Positions 7,601-16,826 are shown, counted from the stretch's first letter. The stretch: DNA of 42,998 nucleotides from Lachnospiraceae bacterium (GCA_017634455.1 JAGBNK010000002.1:1-42998), one strand, 5' to 3'. Made by a program: numbers and translations. The notes: generated by a model from the sequence alone, not told the origin.

Positions 7601-8743
7601 ATGGGAAAAAGTTTGACTGGCCGAAAACTTGCAAGAGGTGTTTGCCAGAGAAAGGATGGTTTATACACAGCTAGATTTACAGATCGCACAGGGAAAAGGC
7701 ATGAGAAATACTTTCATAATCCGCAAGAAGCCAAATGTTGGATAGAAGAGGAGAAACTTCGTATCAATAGCTTAAGTGGAATGACAACGGGATTTATGAC
7801 AGTAGATCAGTGGTTTCAGTACTGGATCGAGAATATCAAAACGCCGACAGTAAGATACAATACGGTAAGGAATTATCGTGAGCGGTATCAAAAGAATATC
7901 GGCCCTGTGATAGGCAAGATGCAGATATGTGATGTGAAAACATTGCATTGCCAGCAAGTACTGAATAATATGATGGATTCTTATGCAGGTTCTACGATTG
8001 ATAAAACACGTATTACAATGCAAAGCATGTTCTATTATGCATTCATTAATGAAGTGATACCAAGGACTCCCATGAATAAGATGGTTCGTGTACCAAAAGA
8101 AATTGAGAAACATGTTCGGTTTCTTACAGTAGATGAGCAGATTCGATTTATGGAAGAAGCTAGGGATTGTTCTAATTTTGGACAGTATCTATTAGTATTA
8201 CAGACTGGGATGCGTATGGGCGAGATTATGGGATTGCAGTGGGATGATATTGATTTTGAGACTCGACAAATCACGGTAAACAGAACCATGGAGTATCGCT
8301 TTAGTGAGCAGAGATTTTATATTGGTCCGCCGAAAACGAAATCCGGACATCGAAAAATACCAATGACAGATGTTGCTTATGAAATGCTAAAGCAACGTTA
8401 TGACAATCGTAAGTTTCGCTATGTAAAGGATAAACAGTGGGAAGAATTCGTGTTTGTTAATCGAAATGGAATGCCGACGAAGAATACGTCTTATGATACG
8501 ACCCTGGAAAAGATATGTAAGAAAGCAAAGATAAAGAAAATATCGATGCATTCACTTAGACATACCTATGCGACTAGATGTATTGAAGCAGGAATGAGGC
8601 CTAAGACATTGCAAGAGATCTTAGGACATGCGCATATATCTACGACAATGGATTTATATGTGCATAACACGGAAGAGGAAAAGATAAAGGAGCATCAAAA
8701 ATTTGAAGCTTCTTTCGTGGACAGTTTTAAAAACGTCCTATAG
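7601..8743 (+). CDS. int: Site-specific tyrosine integrase, Tn916 Int type
   Basis: A 380-aa recombinase that integrates and excises the element. The N-terminal arm-binding domain covers about residues 1-58, the SAM-like core-binding domain about 64-160, and the catalytic domain 175-375. All catalytic residues are visible: R205 (TGMRMGE), K247 (PKTKSGHRK), H317 and R320 (HSLRHTYATR), H343 (LGHAHIS) and nucleophile Y353. AAAGGAGGT lies 12 bp before the ATG. It is the last gene before the core gene ychF, so the right junction of the element should lie in the 127 bp after it. The protein is intact. Confidence 0.95.
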   Translation: MGKSLTGRKLARGVCQRKDGLYTARFTDRTGKRHEKYFHNPQEAKCWIEEEKLRINSLSGMTTGFMTVDQWFQYWIENIKTPTVRYNTVRNYRERYQKNIGPVIGKMQICDVKTLHCQQVLNNMMDSYAGSTIDKTRITMQSMFYYAFINEVIPRTPMNKMVRVPKEIEKHVRFLTVDEQIRFMEEARDCSNFGQYLLVLQTGMRMGEIMGLQWDDIDFETRQITVNRTMEYRFSEQRFYIGPPKTKSGHRKIPMTDVAYEMLKQRYDNRKFRYVKDKQWEEFVFVNRNGMPTKNTSYDTTLEKICKKAKIKKISMHSLRHTYATRCIEAGMRPKTLQEILGHAHISTTMDLYVHNTEEEKIKEHQKFEASFVDSFKNVL

Positions 8744-8772
8744 TGATATATGAAAATACATCCCGAATTATG

Positions 8773-8794
8773 ATTGGTGTAAAATTGGTGTAAA
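8773..8794 (+). repeat. Tandem 11-bp repeats, candidate integrase arm sites
   Basis: ATTGGTGTAAA occurs twice back to back just after int. Arm-type sites of tyrosine integrases are short direct repeats near the element end. Directly downstream, TTCCAA-TG-TTGGAA (8797-8810) is an inverted repeat that could be a core-type site. The exact attachment core cannot be fixed without the left end. Confidence 0.5.
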
Positions 8795-8870
8795 TATTCC
8801 AATGTTGGAAGGTAAAAAAGCCTTACAAACCGCACCAATAGGGGATTTGAAAGAAATGGAGTAGATATTT

Positions 8871-9971
8871 ATGAAACTAGGAATCGTAGGTTTACCAAAC
8901 GTAGGAAAATCAACATTATTTAACTCACTTACCAAGGCAGGAGCCCTTGCAGCAAACTATCCATTTGCCACAATCGATCCAAATGTGGGAGTGGTACAGG
9001 TACCGGATGAGAGAATTGAGAAATTAGGAGAATTGTACAACACTAAGAAGGTGACACATGCCACAATCGAGTTCGTAGACATCGCTGGTCTTGTAAAAGG
9101 TGCATCACACGGTGAAGGTCTTGGGAATCAGTTCCTGGCTAACATCCGCGAGGTTGATGCAATCGTGCATGTGGTTCGTTGCTTTGAAGATGGTAATGTA
9201 GTTCATGTAGATGGAAGCGTAGATCCAGCTCGTGATATTGAGACTATCAACTTAGAGTTAATCTTCTCTGATATCGAGATTCTAGACAGACGTATCGCTA
9301 AGATTTCTAAGCAGGCCAAGATGGACAAGACTCTTGCCAAGGAATTAGAGCAGGTGGAGGCTATCAAGGCTCACCTTGAGGCTGGCAAGATGGCTCGTAC
9401 ATTTGAAGTGGCTGATGACGAGGATTTGCAGGAGTGGTTTAAGGGCTACAATCTTCTGACAGCTAAGTCTACTATTTATGCGGCAAATGTTGCTGAGGAC
9501 GACCTTGCAGATGATGGAAATTCTAATCAGTATGTGGCAGCAGTTAGAAAGCTTGCAGCAGAAGAGGGTTCACAGGTATTTGTTGTATCAGCTCGTCTTG
9601 AGGAAGAGTTGTCAGAGCTTGATGACGAGGAGAAGACAATGTTCCTTGCAGACCTGGGTGTAGAATCATCAGGTCTCGATAAGCTTGTTGCAGCATCTTA
9701 TGATTTACTTGGTCTTATCTCATTCCTTACAGCAGGAGAGGATGAGTGCCGCGCTTGGACAATTACCAAGGGCACCAAGGCTCCACAGGCAGCAGGCAAG
9801 ATTCACACAGACTTCGAACGCGGATTTATCAAGGCTGAAGTAGTAAATTATCAGGATTTGCTTGACTGCGGTTCATTATCAGCTGCCAAGGAAAAGGGAA
9901 TTGTAGGCATGGAAGGTAAGGACTACGTAGTAAAAGACGGAGATGTAATCTTATTTAGATTCAATGTCTAA
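8871..9971 (+). CDS. ychF: Redox-regulated ATPase YchF
   Basis: A 366-aa cytosolic P-loop protein of the Obg/OLA1 family that binds ribosomes and prefers ATP to GTP. The G1 loop is GLPNVGKST (7-15), G3 is DIAGLVKGASHGEG, and the G4 region is NVAEDDL in place of NKxD, as is normal for YchF. The C-terminal TGS domain ends in KEKGIVGMEGKDYVVKDGDV. Length and motifs are those of the full family. It is the first clear chromosomal gene after the integrative element and ends in a strong terminator, so it is transcribed alone. Confidence 0.97.
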   Translation: MKLGIVGLPNVGKSTLFNSLTKAGALAANYPFATIDPNVGVVQVPDERIEKLGELYNTKKVTHATIEFVDIAGLVKGASHGEGLGNQFLANIREVDAIVHVVRCFEDGNVVHVDGSVDPARDIETINLELIFSDIEILDRRIAKISKQAKMDKTLAKELEQVEAIKAHLEAGKMARTFEVADDEDLQEWFKGYNLLTAKSTIYAANVAEDDLADDGNSNQYVAAVRKLAAEEGSQVFVVSARLEEELSELDDEEKTMFLADLGVESSGLDKLVAASYDLLGLISFLTAGEDECRAWTITKGTKAPQAAGKIHTDFERGFIKAEVVNYQDLLDCGSLSAAKEKGIVGMEGKDYVVKDGDVILFRFNV

Positions 9972-9998
9972 AACATAATATGTTAAATATTTGAAAAA

Positions 9999-10041
9999 CC
10001 ACAAATTGTCATAACTCACATTGACAATTTGTGGCTTTTTT
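9999..10041 (+). terminator. Terminator after ychF
   Basis: A perfect 12-bp stem (CCACAAATTGTC with GACAATTTGTGG) is followed by a T-run. Confidence 0.9.
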
Positions 10042-10138
10042 ATTATCATAACACTATATGTTGTTGTAGTATGAGTAATACTATATTTTTCAGGGGGATA
10101 CGAAGACAACAAAACTTATTTGGTTGGAGGGTAGACAT

Positions 10139-10606
10139 ATGAAATGTCCATTTTGCAGCAGTGAGAATACTAGAGTTATAGATTCTAGACCAGCTGACGA
10201 CAACAATTCAATTCGTCGTCGCCGTATGTGTGATGAGTGCGGGAAGAGATTCACTACATATGAGAAGGTTGAGACAATCCCATTAATTGTTATTAAAAAA
10301 GATAATAACCGTGAGCAGTATGACCGTTCCAAGATTGAGTCAGGTATTTTAAATGCATGCCACAAGAGACCTATTTCTGCTAAGCAGATTACAGATCTCA
10401 TTGATGATGTGGAGACAGAAATCTTTGCTCGTGAAGAGAAGGAGATTCCTAGCCAGGAAATCGGTGCTATTGTTATGGACAAAATCAAGGACTTAGATGA
10501 TGTTGCATATGTTCGCTTTGCTTCTGTATACAGAGAGTTCAAGGATGTCAACACATTCATGAGCGAATTGGAGAAGATGCTCAACAGCCGTACTTCTAAG
10601 AAATAA
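10139..10606 (+). CDS. nrdR: Transcriptional repressor NrdR
   Basis: A 155-aa zinc-ribbon plus ATP-cone repressor of ribonucleotide reductase genes. Zinc ligands are C3, C6, C31 and C34 (MKCPFCSS and MCDECGKRFTTYE), with the DNA-contact basic run SIRRRRM between them. The ATP-cone spans about residues 49-139. The frame extends upstream to a TTG at 10124, but ATG 10139 with GGAGGG 8 bp upstream gives the canonical MKCPFC start. No nrd genes are in the window, so its targets are elsewhere. Confidence 0.97.
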   Translation: MKCPFCSSENTRVIDSRPADDNNSIRRRRMCDECGKRFTTYEKVETIPLIVIKKDNNREQYDRSKIESGILNACHKRPISAKQITDLIDDVETEIFAREEKEIPSQEIGAIVMDKIKDLDDVAYVRFASVYREFKDVNTFMSELEKMLNSRTSKK

Positions 10607-10649
10607 TTAGCAGTACACAATCATTTCACAAATTCTTCATCCATAGATG

Positions 10650-10676
10650 TTAATTTTGTGGTATCTTGTCCGATAT
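10650..10676 (+). promoter_or_regulatory. Sigma-28 (SigD/FliA)-like promoter
   Basis: TTAA, 15 bases, then TCCGATAT, close to the SigD consensus TAAA-N15-GCCGATAT. It lies 84 bp before the small-protein gene at 10760. One -35 and one -10 base differ from consensus. Confidence 0.5.
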
Positions 10677-10759
10677 ATTAATTGAAAGTGATAAATACTT
10701 TCGAACAAATAACTTTAACTATTAACTTTTGAGATTTTATATATAAGGTAGATTAGATA

Positions 10760-11170
10760 ATGAATATATCAGGTATCCGTCCATCAATTGGATTCTATGA
10801 TTACAATTCAATATCGAAAATTCGTCAGGCTGAGGAAGCGCAAGCAAGCATCCAGACACAGGCTGAGGTTGATCAGATAAAGCCGGTTGTTGCCGATGAC
10901 AGAGACGCATCAGTGGTGGCTGAGCAAAATGGTAGAAACAAGCAGACATTTGGAGCTTACGATTATGCTAATCAGTACAATCCTGATGAGACATTTGAAA
11001 TGGTAGGCAAAGAAGCTGACATTCATTCTCTTGATGTGGAGAAAGCCATTTCAGATATGCAGAAGGACCAGGTGCTTCATGAATATCAGTACTTCGTTGG
11101 AAATGATATTGCAGTTGGAGCTCAGGCTGGTGCGGCTACAATTCGAGGAGCTGAGAACTTCTCATTATAA
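10760..11170 (+). CDS. Small hypothetical protein, possible motility-regulon member
   Basis: A 136-aa soluble protein that I do not recognise. It opens with MNISGIRPSIGFYDYNSI, has a Gln/Ala-rich helical stretch (QAEEAQASIQTQAEVDQ), then a central FGAYDYANQYNP echoing the GFYDYN motif, and ends in a hydrophobic-helical segment (VGAQAGAATIRGAENFSL). There is no signal peptide and no cysteine. It stands alone between a sigma-28-like promoter and a terminator, which hints at a flagellar or chemotaxis-linked role. Codon use is like the neighbours, so the gene is probably real. The function is open. Confidence 0.7.
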   Translation: MNISGIRPSIGFYDYNSISKIRQAEEAQASIQTQAEVDQIKPVVADDRDASVVAEQNGRNKQTFGAYDYANQYNPDETFEMVGKEADIHSLDVEKAISDMQKDQVLHEYQYFVGNDIAVGAQAGAATIRGAENFSL

Positions 11171-11184
11171 TTATGTATTTTATG

Positions 11185-11216
11185 TCCGTGGGCAGTGATT
11201 GCTCACGGGCTTTTTT
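11185..11216 (+). terminator. Terminator
   Basis: CCGTGGGCA pairs with TGCTCACGG around GTGAT, followed by a T-run. Confidence 0.8.
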
Positions 11217-11285
11217 GTTGCATGGATTTTCTATAGTTATATTTTCCTCATTAATTTTTACTTGTTTCAGTTCTAGGTCATTATA

Positions 11286-11314
11286 TTGTTCCACAAAATT
11301 TAATTTGCTATAAT
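11286..11314 (+). promoter_or_regulatory. Sigma-A promoter for rpiB
   Basis: TTGTTC, 17 bp, then TATAAT, 40 bp before the rpiB start codon. Confidence 0.65.
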
Positions 11315-11353
11315 ATAGTATGACAAAAAATAGAGATTAGGAGTTTATATAAA

Positions 11354-11800
11354 ATGAAAATCGTAATTGGAAATGATCACGCTGCTGTTGATATGAAGAA
11401 TGAGATTAAAGCATACTTGGAGGAGCAAGGTCATGAGGTTGTCAATTTTGGAACTGACACCAATGACAGCGTGAATTATCCAGAATATGGAGAGAAAGTC
11501 GGCGTAGCAGTTGCTAATGGCGAGTTTGATTGTGGAATTCTCATCTGTGGAACTGGTGTTGGAATTTCTATTGCAGCTAACAAGGTAAATGGTGTTCGCG
11601 CTGCAGTATGTTCTGAGCCAACAACAGCCAGATTGGTAAAGGAGCACAACAATGCCAACATCATCGCTTTTGGAGCTAGAATTGTTGGTATGGAAACTGC
11701 CAAAGCTATAGTTGATGCTTATCTTGGTGCAACATTTATGGGTGGCCGCCACCAGGAGAGAATCGATATGTTCTCAGACATTGAGAATAGACAGAAATAG
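11354..11800 (+). CDS. rpiB: Ribose-5-phosphate isomerase B
   Basis: A 148-aa enzyme of the RpiB/LacAB family that interconverts ribose 5-phosphate and ribulose 5-phosphate in the pentose phosphate pathway. Seen are the N-terminal GNDHAAVDMK (D8 and H9 at the active site), the CGTGVGIS loop with catalytic C65, and VCSEPTTARLVKEHNNANI with the phosphate-binding region. Length is standard. It has its own sigma-A promoter. A sugar specificity like LacA/LacB cannot be ruled out from sequence alone, but single genes of this type are usually RpiB. Confidence 0.93.
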   Translation: MKIVIGNDHAAVDMKNEIKAYLEEQGHEVVNFGTDTNDSVNYPEYGEKVGVAVANGEFDCGILICGTGVGISIAANKVNGVRAAVCSEPTTARLVKEHNNANIIAFGARIVGMETAKAIVDAYLGATFMGGRHQERIDMFSDIENRQK

Positions 11801-11874
11801 TATTTTGCGCTGCGTCTCTGGCGTAGCGCTTTATTCGACTTTATGAGATTTTGTGAGACTGAGGGGATTGTGTT

Positions 11875-14190
11875 ATGTGGAAAACAGTTTATCTAGGGGT
11901 TTTATTTGTATTAGTTCTAATAGTTTTTACATCTAATGGATTGATTGGCAAGATGAAGGACAGGGACAATGTTATCAAATATCTGCATCACCTGTTAAAT
12001 ATTGCCCTTATATCCATTCTCTTTAATGGTTTGTTCATTATCAGTACAACTGAGATAACAGGCCTGATTTCACATAGTATTTTTACATCTACAATTGATT
12101 GGCTATTGATGTTCTTTGTACTTTATGTAATGGAATACACAGGCTTTAATAAGTACAGGAGATTGTTTGTACCGCCTATGCTTTTTATGGCTATATTAGG
12201 AAGCGTTTCTGCCTGCGCTAATATTTTCTTCCATAATCAATTTAATGTTGTAATAGAATATGTGCCTGGCTTTGGTCAGTGTGCCCGTCCGGTGAATTAT
12301 ACCAGTTTATATACTGCTCATCTTCATTATTCATATGTATTGGTGGGCTTTGCTGTATTTATCCTGGTTCATAGATTAGTGACATCAGCGCGAGTTTACC
12401 GCACCAAATATTTTGCGGTTCTTGTCAGCTTTGTCGTATGCATTGCCATTGATGGTATAGGACTTATTATGCATTTGCCGGTTGATTTATCGCTTATATC
12501 ATATTGCCTGGTATGCATTTTGCTGTGCTATTTCACCATTATATATGTGCCAAATGATTTGATTCAGTCATCACTTATTAATGCTGTGGGCAGATTCGAT
12601 GTGGGTGTAGCTTGCTTTGATGAAAACCATCATTGTATCTATATCAATGAAATGGGCAAGAGCATTTTTAACAGATTTGACAAAACGAAAATTATAAATG
12701 GTGACCTGACGCCTATAGAAGACTATTGCCGTAAATGGTTCGAGGAGAACTGGACGGAGGATGACAAGCGAGGCAAGGTTGTATTCAAGGATATTAAGGA
12801 CTCTTACAGAAGCTACAACTTCGAGGTGAGTGCCTGCAAATTATATGACAAGAAAGACAATGAGATTGGTTATTACATCACCATTTCTGACAGAACAGAG
12901 GAGGTTGAGAAATATAATCTCGAGCACTATAAGGCAACTCATGATCCCCTCACTGGCTTATACAATGCGGAATATTTCTTTGAAAAGGTTGAGGAGGCTC
13001 TGCTCAATAATCCAAAGCAGTACTATGTTATGATCACTTCTGATATCAAGAATTTCAAGTTGATCAATGACATGCTTGGATACGAGACTGGTGACGAGCT
13101 TCTGAAAATGCATGCCAAAGAGATGCAAAAATATGCTAAAGAGGATGATATCTATGGTCGTATTGGCGTGGATCAGTTTGCATTTTTCATGCCTAGAGTG
13201 AGATTTCAGTCCAGAGATTTCCTGAAGACCATTGACTATCTAAAGGATCAGTTTTCTAACCAGTTCTTCCGCGTGCAGATTTACATGGGAGTCTACGAGA
13301 TTGTAGATAGATTTGAACCGGTTTTTGCTATGTGTGATAAATGTAACATGGCCATCAACAGCATCAAGGGTGATTACACCAACAAGATTGCTTACTACAA
13401 TGACCAGGTTATGGAAAAGGAGCTTACCAACAACGCCATTATCAATGGCTTTGGTTCGGCCCTGGACAATGGTGATTTGAAAATGTTTCTACAGGCTCAG
13501 ACAGATGCTTCTGGCAGAATGATTGGAGCGGAGGCTTTGGTTAGATGGGTTGACAGTGAAAATGGTGGCATGCGTTTTCCAGCATCATTTATCGGAGTTT
13601 TGGAGAAGGCTCGCCTCATACATTTGCTGGATACATTTATGTGGGAAGAAGCCTGCAGAAAGCTGGCTGAGTGGAAGGAACGCGGCCTGGAGGATTTATA
13701 TATTTCTGTAAATATTTCTGTGGAAGACCAATATTATATAGACATTTACCGAACCATCAGAAATTTGGTGGAGAAGTACAAGATTAATCCCAAGAATTTA
13801 AAGCTTGAGATTACAGAATCAATATTTGCCACAAATATGGCTAAGCATATGAAAATGGTAAAGGATCTGCGCAACTATGGCTTCGACATTGAGATTGATG
13901 ATTTCGGTAGCGGATATTCGTCTCTTACTGTTTTGAAAGATATCCAGGCGGATGTGCTGAAACTTGACATGGAATTCCTGCGCCATATGTCTGATGTGGG
14001 TAGAACCAGAAGTATATTGAAGTCCACCATTCAGATTGCCAAAGACTTGGAAATGAAGGTGGTATCTGAGGGTGTGGAGACTGAAGACCAGTTCAATATG
14101 ATGAGAGGTTTGGATTGTGATTTGTTCCAGGGATATTATTTCTCAAAGCCAATTTCAGTTGAGGACTTCGAGGAGAAATATTTAAGTTGA
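11875..14190 (+). CDS. Membrane c-di-GMP phosphodiesterase: 7TM-PAS-degenerate GGDEF-EAL
   Basis: A 771-aa protein. Residues 1-225 form about seven membrane helices like the N-terminal 7TM sensor domain of some histidine kinases. Residues 240-345 look like a PAS domain. The diguanylate cyclase domain (355-510) has GVDQF at 431-435 where GGDEF should be, so synthesis is unlikely. The EAL domain (520-771) keeps all residues needed for hydrolysis: E553, N613, E645, D675, D676, K696, E732 and Q752, with the loop DDFGSGYSSL. It should degrade c-di-GMP, perhaps tuned by GTP on the dead cyclase domain, as known for similar proteins. It precedes a chemoreceptor gene, fitting a motility role. Confidence 0.93.
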   Translation: MWKTVYLGVLFVLVLIVFTSNGLIGKMKDRDNVIKYLHHLLNIALISILFNGLFIISTTEITGLISHSIFTSTIDWLLMFFVLYVMEYTGFNKYRRLFVPPMLFMAILGSVSACANIFFHNQFNVVIEYVPGFGQCARPVNYTSLYTAHLHYSYVLVGFAVFILVHRLVTSARVYRTKYFAVLVSFVVCIAIDGIGLIMHLPVDLSLISYCLVCILLCYFTIIYVPNDLIQSSLINAVGRFDVGVACFDENHHCIYINEMGKSIFNRFDKTKIINGDLTPIEDYCRKWFEENWTEDDKRGKVVFKDIKDSYRSYNFEVSACKLYDKKDNEIGYYITISDRTEEVEKYNLEHYKATHDPLTGLYNAEYFFEKVEEALLNNPKQYYVMITSDIKNFKLINDMLGYETGDELLKMHAKEMQKYAKEDDIYGRIGVDQFAFFMPRVRFQSRDFLKTIDYLKDQFSNQFFRVQIYMGVYEIVDRFEPVFAMCDKCNMAINSIKGDYTNKIAYYNDQVMEKELTNNAIINGFGSALDNGDLKMFLQAQTDASGRMIGAEALVRWVDSENGGMRFPASFIGVLEKARLIHLLDTFMWEEACRKLAEWKERGLEDLYISVNISVEDQYYIDIYRTIRNLVEKYKINPKNLKLEITESIFATNMAKHMKMVKDLRNYGFDIEIDDFGSGYSSLTVLKDIQADVLKLDMEFLRHMSDVGRTRSILKSTIQIAKDLEMKVVSEGVETEDQFNMMRGLDCDLFQGYYFSKPISVEDFEEKYLS

Positions 14191-14270
14191 AAATATTTTC
14201 GTTAAAATGACTATGCAATATAGAAATATTTGTACATAAATCTGATTTCATAGCTAATAATCTGTACTGT

Positions 14271-14327
14271 AACCTCCAAAAGGTATATTATAATACACGG
14301 TGTATTACAATAAACTAGTTGGAGGTT
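14271..14327 (+). promoter_or_regulatory. Long inverted repeat with palindrome around the MCP promoter and ribosome site
   Basis: AACCTCCAA (14271-14279) is complementary to TTGGAGGTT (14319-14327), which contains the MCP Shine-Dalgarno site and runs into five T. Inside lies a 17-bp palindrome TAATACAC-G-GTGTATTA (14291-14307) overlapping a TATAAT (14289-14294). It could end the upstream transcript, sequester the ribosome site in readthrough RNA, and present an operator. Confidence 0.55.
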
Positions 14328-14334
14328 TTTACAT

Positions 14335-16185
14335 ATGGGAAACGATAAGGTCGTGATTGACGAAAACCAAGGGGAGAATGAGTACAACCAGCTTCAAGGC
14401 ATCAAGGGAAATGCTGAAAGTGAGAAACGCAAGAGGAGAGTTAAGAAAAACAAGAGTTCAAAACCTAGACACGTAAGTAAGTTGAGTGTGTTTGCCAAGG
14501 TGAGTATACCATTTATTATACTTGGTATATTGGTGGGCACCAGTCTCTTTGCCATGAACATATCTATCAAAGAGGCGGAACGCAATTCAGAAATTCTATC
14601 AACTAATATGATGGAGTGTCAGAGATCTGTAGGGGATATGCAGTATTGCTATACTCTGGCCAATTCTATGGTGGATTCAGCAGCAGGCAACCTGTCTCTT
14701 GCATCAAACTACCAGGAGGCAATGGAAGAGCAGTTTAAGAAACTAAAGGAAGCTGCAGATGTCTATAAAGCCAATGCTTTGACAGACAAAGAGCGTGAGT
14801 ATGCGGACAAGCTTGTGGAGTTTGCTGATACAGCATTGGAAGCTCGTGAAGAGAAATTCTCTTACTATTTAAAAGGCGAAGTGCCTGACAAGTCAGTACT
14901 TACAGTCAAAGATTCTAATTCAGATGTTCTTGGGATGATTGCAACTATGAGAAATGCTACATCCGAGGATGTGGGTCTCATTCAGAATGAGTTGACTGAG
15001 TCATACAGACGAGTAAATACTTCGGTTGTCGGTGCTATTGTAGCTGTTGCATTAGGCTTCGCTATCGGTATTATTATCATTTTAAATAGCGTAGTTAAGC
15101 CTATCAAGAAGTCATCTAAGGAACTTGATAAGATGGTTTCAGAGGTAAATAATTCTGAGGGTGATTTGACCAAGAGAATCACAATTTATCAGCAGGATGA
15201 AGTTGGTAAACTTGTGGTGGGTGTCAACACATTTATCGAATCCCTCCAGGGAATTATCTCGGGAATTCGTGGAAGTGCCAACGATTTGGATGCATCATTT
15301 TCCAATGTAACGAACTCTGTTTCTATGGTAAATGATAGCGCCAACGATATATCTGCTGTAATGGAAGAACTTTCTGCAACTATGCAGGAGGTGGCTGCCA
15401 GCCTGGCAAATGTAAATGCTACAGTTGAGGGCGCCGGAAGCGAGATGGATGGCATCAACGACAAATCTATGGCAATTCTGGAATACGCTGGCGAGATGAA
15501 GAGCCGCGCTGAGGATTTGGAGCAGACTGCCGTATCCAACAAGAATACAACAGAGGCTATGATCAACGAGATTTTAGGATCTCTTGAGACTGCTATTGAA
15601 AATAGTAAGAGTGTGGAAGAGGTAAATGCCCTTACGGATGATATCCTAAGCATTTCTTCACAGACTAATCTCCTGGCTCTCAATGCTTCAATTGAAGCTG
15701 CTCGTGCTGGAGAAGCTGGAAAGGGATTTGCGGTTGTTGCTGATGAAATTAGAAATCTGGCTGACAGCAGTAGAGAGACTGCTAATAATATTCAGGAAAT
15801 CAACGAGAAGGTCGTGGCAGCAGTATCTGATTTGTCTGCAAATTCAGAGAAGATTATAGAGTACATCAACGAGAACATCATGAAGGATTACGATGGATTC
15901 GTGGATTCAGGGCATCAGTATAGTGCGGATTCAGAGTATATCAATAATATAATGATTGATTTCAGCCATGCAGTTGCAGATTTGAAAAATACTATGAACG
16001 AGGTTGTCACCAAAATCAATGATGTATCTACAGCTGTAGATCAGGGTGCTAACGGAGTCGCAAGTGCAGCAGAGAACACATCTGACTTGGTTGGAGAGTT
16101 GTATTCTATTTCCAACGAGATGGAAGAAAGCAATAAGATTGTAGGGGAATTGAATCAGAATACCAATAAATTCACCAACGTATAA
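14335..16185 (+). CDS. Methyl-accepting chemotaxis protein
   Basis: A 616-aa chemoreceptor. A 50-residue Lys/Arg-rich cytoplasmic N-terminus ([10 protein letters not shown]) precedes TM1 (about 52-74), a short extracellular sensor domain of about 155 residues, TM2 (231-253), HAMP (254-307) and the signalling domain. The hairpin tip that contacts CheA/CheW is intact: [20 protein letters not shown] (441-460), then [21 protein letters not shown] 7 bp upstream fixes the start. The ligand is unknown; the sensor is helical, like the four-helix-bundle type. The basic N-terminal extension is longer than usual. Its neighbour is the EAL phosphodiesterase. Confidence 0.96.
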   Translation: MGNDKVVIDENQGENEYNQLQGIKGNAESEKRKRRVKKNKSSKPRHVSKLSVFAKVSIPFIILGILVGTSLFAMNISIKEAERNSEILSTNMMECQRSVGDMQYCYTLANSMVDSAAGNLSLASNYQEAMEEQFKKLKEAADVYKANALTDKEREYADKLVEFADTALEAREEKFSYYLKGEVPDKSVLTVKDSNSDVLGMIATMRNATSEDVGLIQNELTESYRRVNTSVVGAIVAVALGFAIGIIIILNSVVKPIKKSSKELDKMVSEVNNSEGDLTKRITIYQQDEVGKLVVGVNTFIESLQGIISGIRGSANDLDASFSNVTNSVSMVNDSANDISAVMEELSATMQEVAASLANVNATVEGAGSEMDGINDKSMAILEYAGEMKSRAEDLEQTAVSNKNTTEAMINEILGSLETAIENSKSVEEVNALTDDILSISSQTNLLALNASIEAARAGEAGKGFAVVADEIRNLADSSRETANNIQEINEKVVAAVSDLSANSEKIIEYINENIMKDYDGFVDSGHQYSADSEYINNIMIDFSHAVADLKNTMNEVVTKINDVSTAVDQGANGVASAAENTSDLVGELYSISNEMEESNKIVGELNQNTNKFTNV

Positions 16186-16189
16186 AAAC

Positions 16190-16218
16190 TTGCCAATGTG
16201 TCTGTTTTATATTAAAAT
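16190..16218 (+). promoter_or_regulatory. Sigma-A promoter for efp
   Basis: TTGCCA, 17 bp, then TAAAAT, directly after the MCP stop codon. A small hairpin (GGGC-TTAT-GCCC, 16232-16243) lies in the efp leader. Confidence 0.6.
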
Positions 16219-16266
16219 ATAGAACATAAGTGGGCTTATGCCCCGATATTAAGGAGGAATTAACAG

Positions 16267-16824
16267 ATGATTACAGCTGGCGATTTTAAAAATGGTATTA
16301 CTATCGAGTATGATGGCAAGGTATGTCAGATTGTCGAATTTCAGCATGTAAAGCCTGGAAAAGGTGCTGCTTTCGTGCGTACAAAGTTAAAGGATATTGT
16401 AAACGGTGGTGTAGTTGAGACTTCATTTAGACCTACAGAGAAGTTCCCAACAGCACATATCGATCGTAAGGATATGACATATCTCTACAATGATGGAGAG
16501 ATGTACAACTTCATGGACGTTGAGACATATGACCAGATTTCTCTTAATGCAGATGATATTGGTGATGCTCTTAAGTTCGTTAAGGAAAATGATATTGTAA
16601 AAGTTTGCTCACACAACGGTAATGTATTTGCTGTTGAGCCACCACTTTTTGTTGAGCTTGAGATCTCTGAGACAGAGCCTGGTGTTGCTGGAAATACAGC
16701 TACAAATGCTACAAAGCCTGCAACAGTTGAAACTGGTGCTACAGTTTATGTTCCATTATTTGTTAGCACAGGCGATAAGATCAAGATTGATACAAGAACT
16801 GGAGAGTACCTCTCTAGAGTATAA
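16267..16824 (+). CDS. efp: Translation elongation factor P
   Basis: A 185-aa factor that relieves ribosome stalling at polyproline. The KOW-like domain I carries the modification lysine K32 in the loop KPGKGAA, followed by two OB domains ending in [13 protein letters not shown]. Length and motifs are standard. TAAGGAGG lies about 8 bp before the ATG. It is transcribed with the small ORF that starts 2 bp after its stop. No modification-enzyme genes are nearby. Confidence 0.97.
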   Translation: MITAGDFKNGITIEYDGKVCQIVEFQHVKPGKGAAFVRTKLKDIVNGGVVETSFRPTEKFPTAHIDRKDMTYLYNDGEMYNFMDVETYDQISLNADDIGDALKFVKENDIVKVCSHNGNVFAVEPPLFVELEISETEPGVAGNTATNATKPATVETGATVYVPLFVSTGDKIKIDTRTGEYLSRV

Positions 16825-16826
16825 TT

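Noticed and set aside
10051..10090. NrdR boxes upstream of nrdR (ACACTATATGTTGT and ATACTATATTTTT)
   Set aside because: The two half-matching sites are 27 bp apart instead of about three helical turns, and the AT-rich context makes chance matches likely.
10090..10620. 176-codon minus-strand ORF opposite nrdR
   Set aside because: nrdR is fully supported by zinc-ribbon and ATP-cone motifs; the antisense frame has no recognisable domain.
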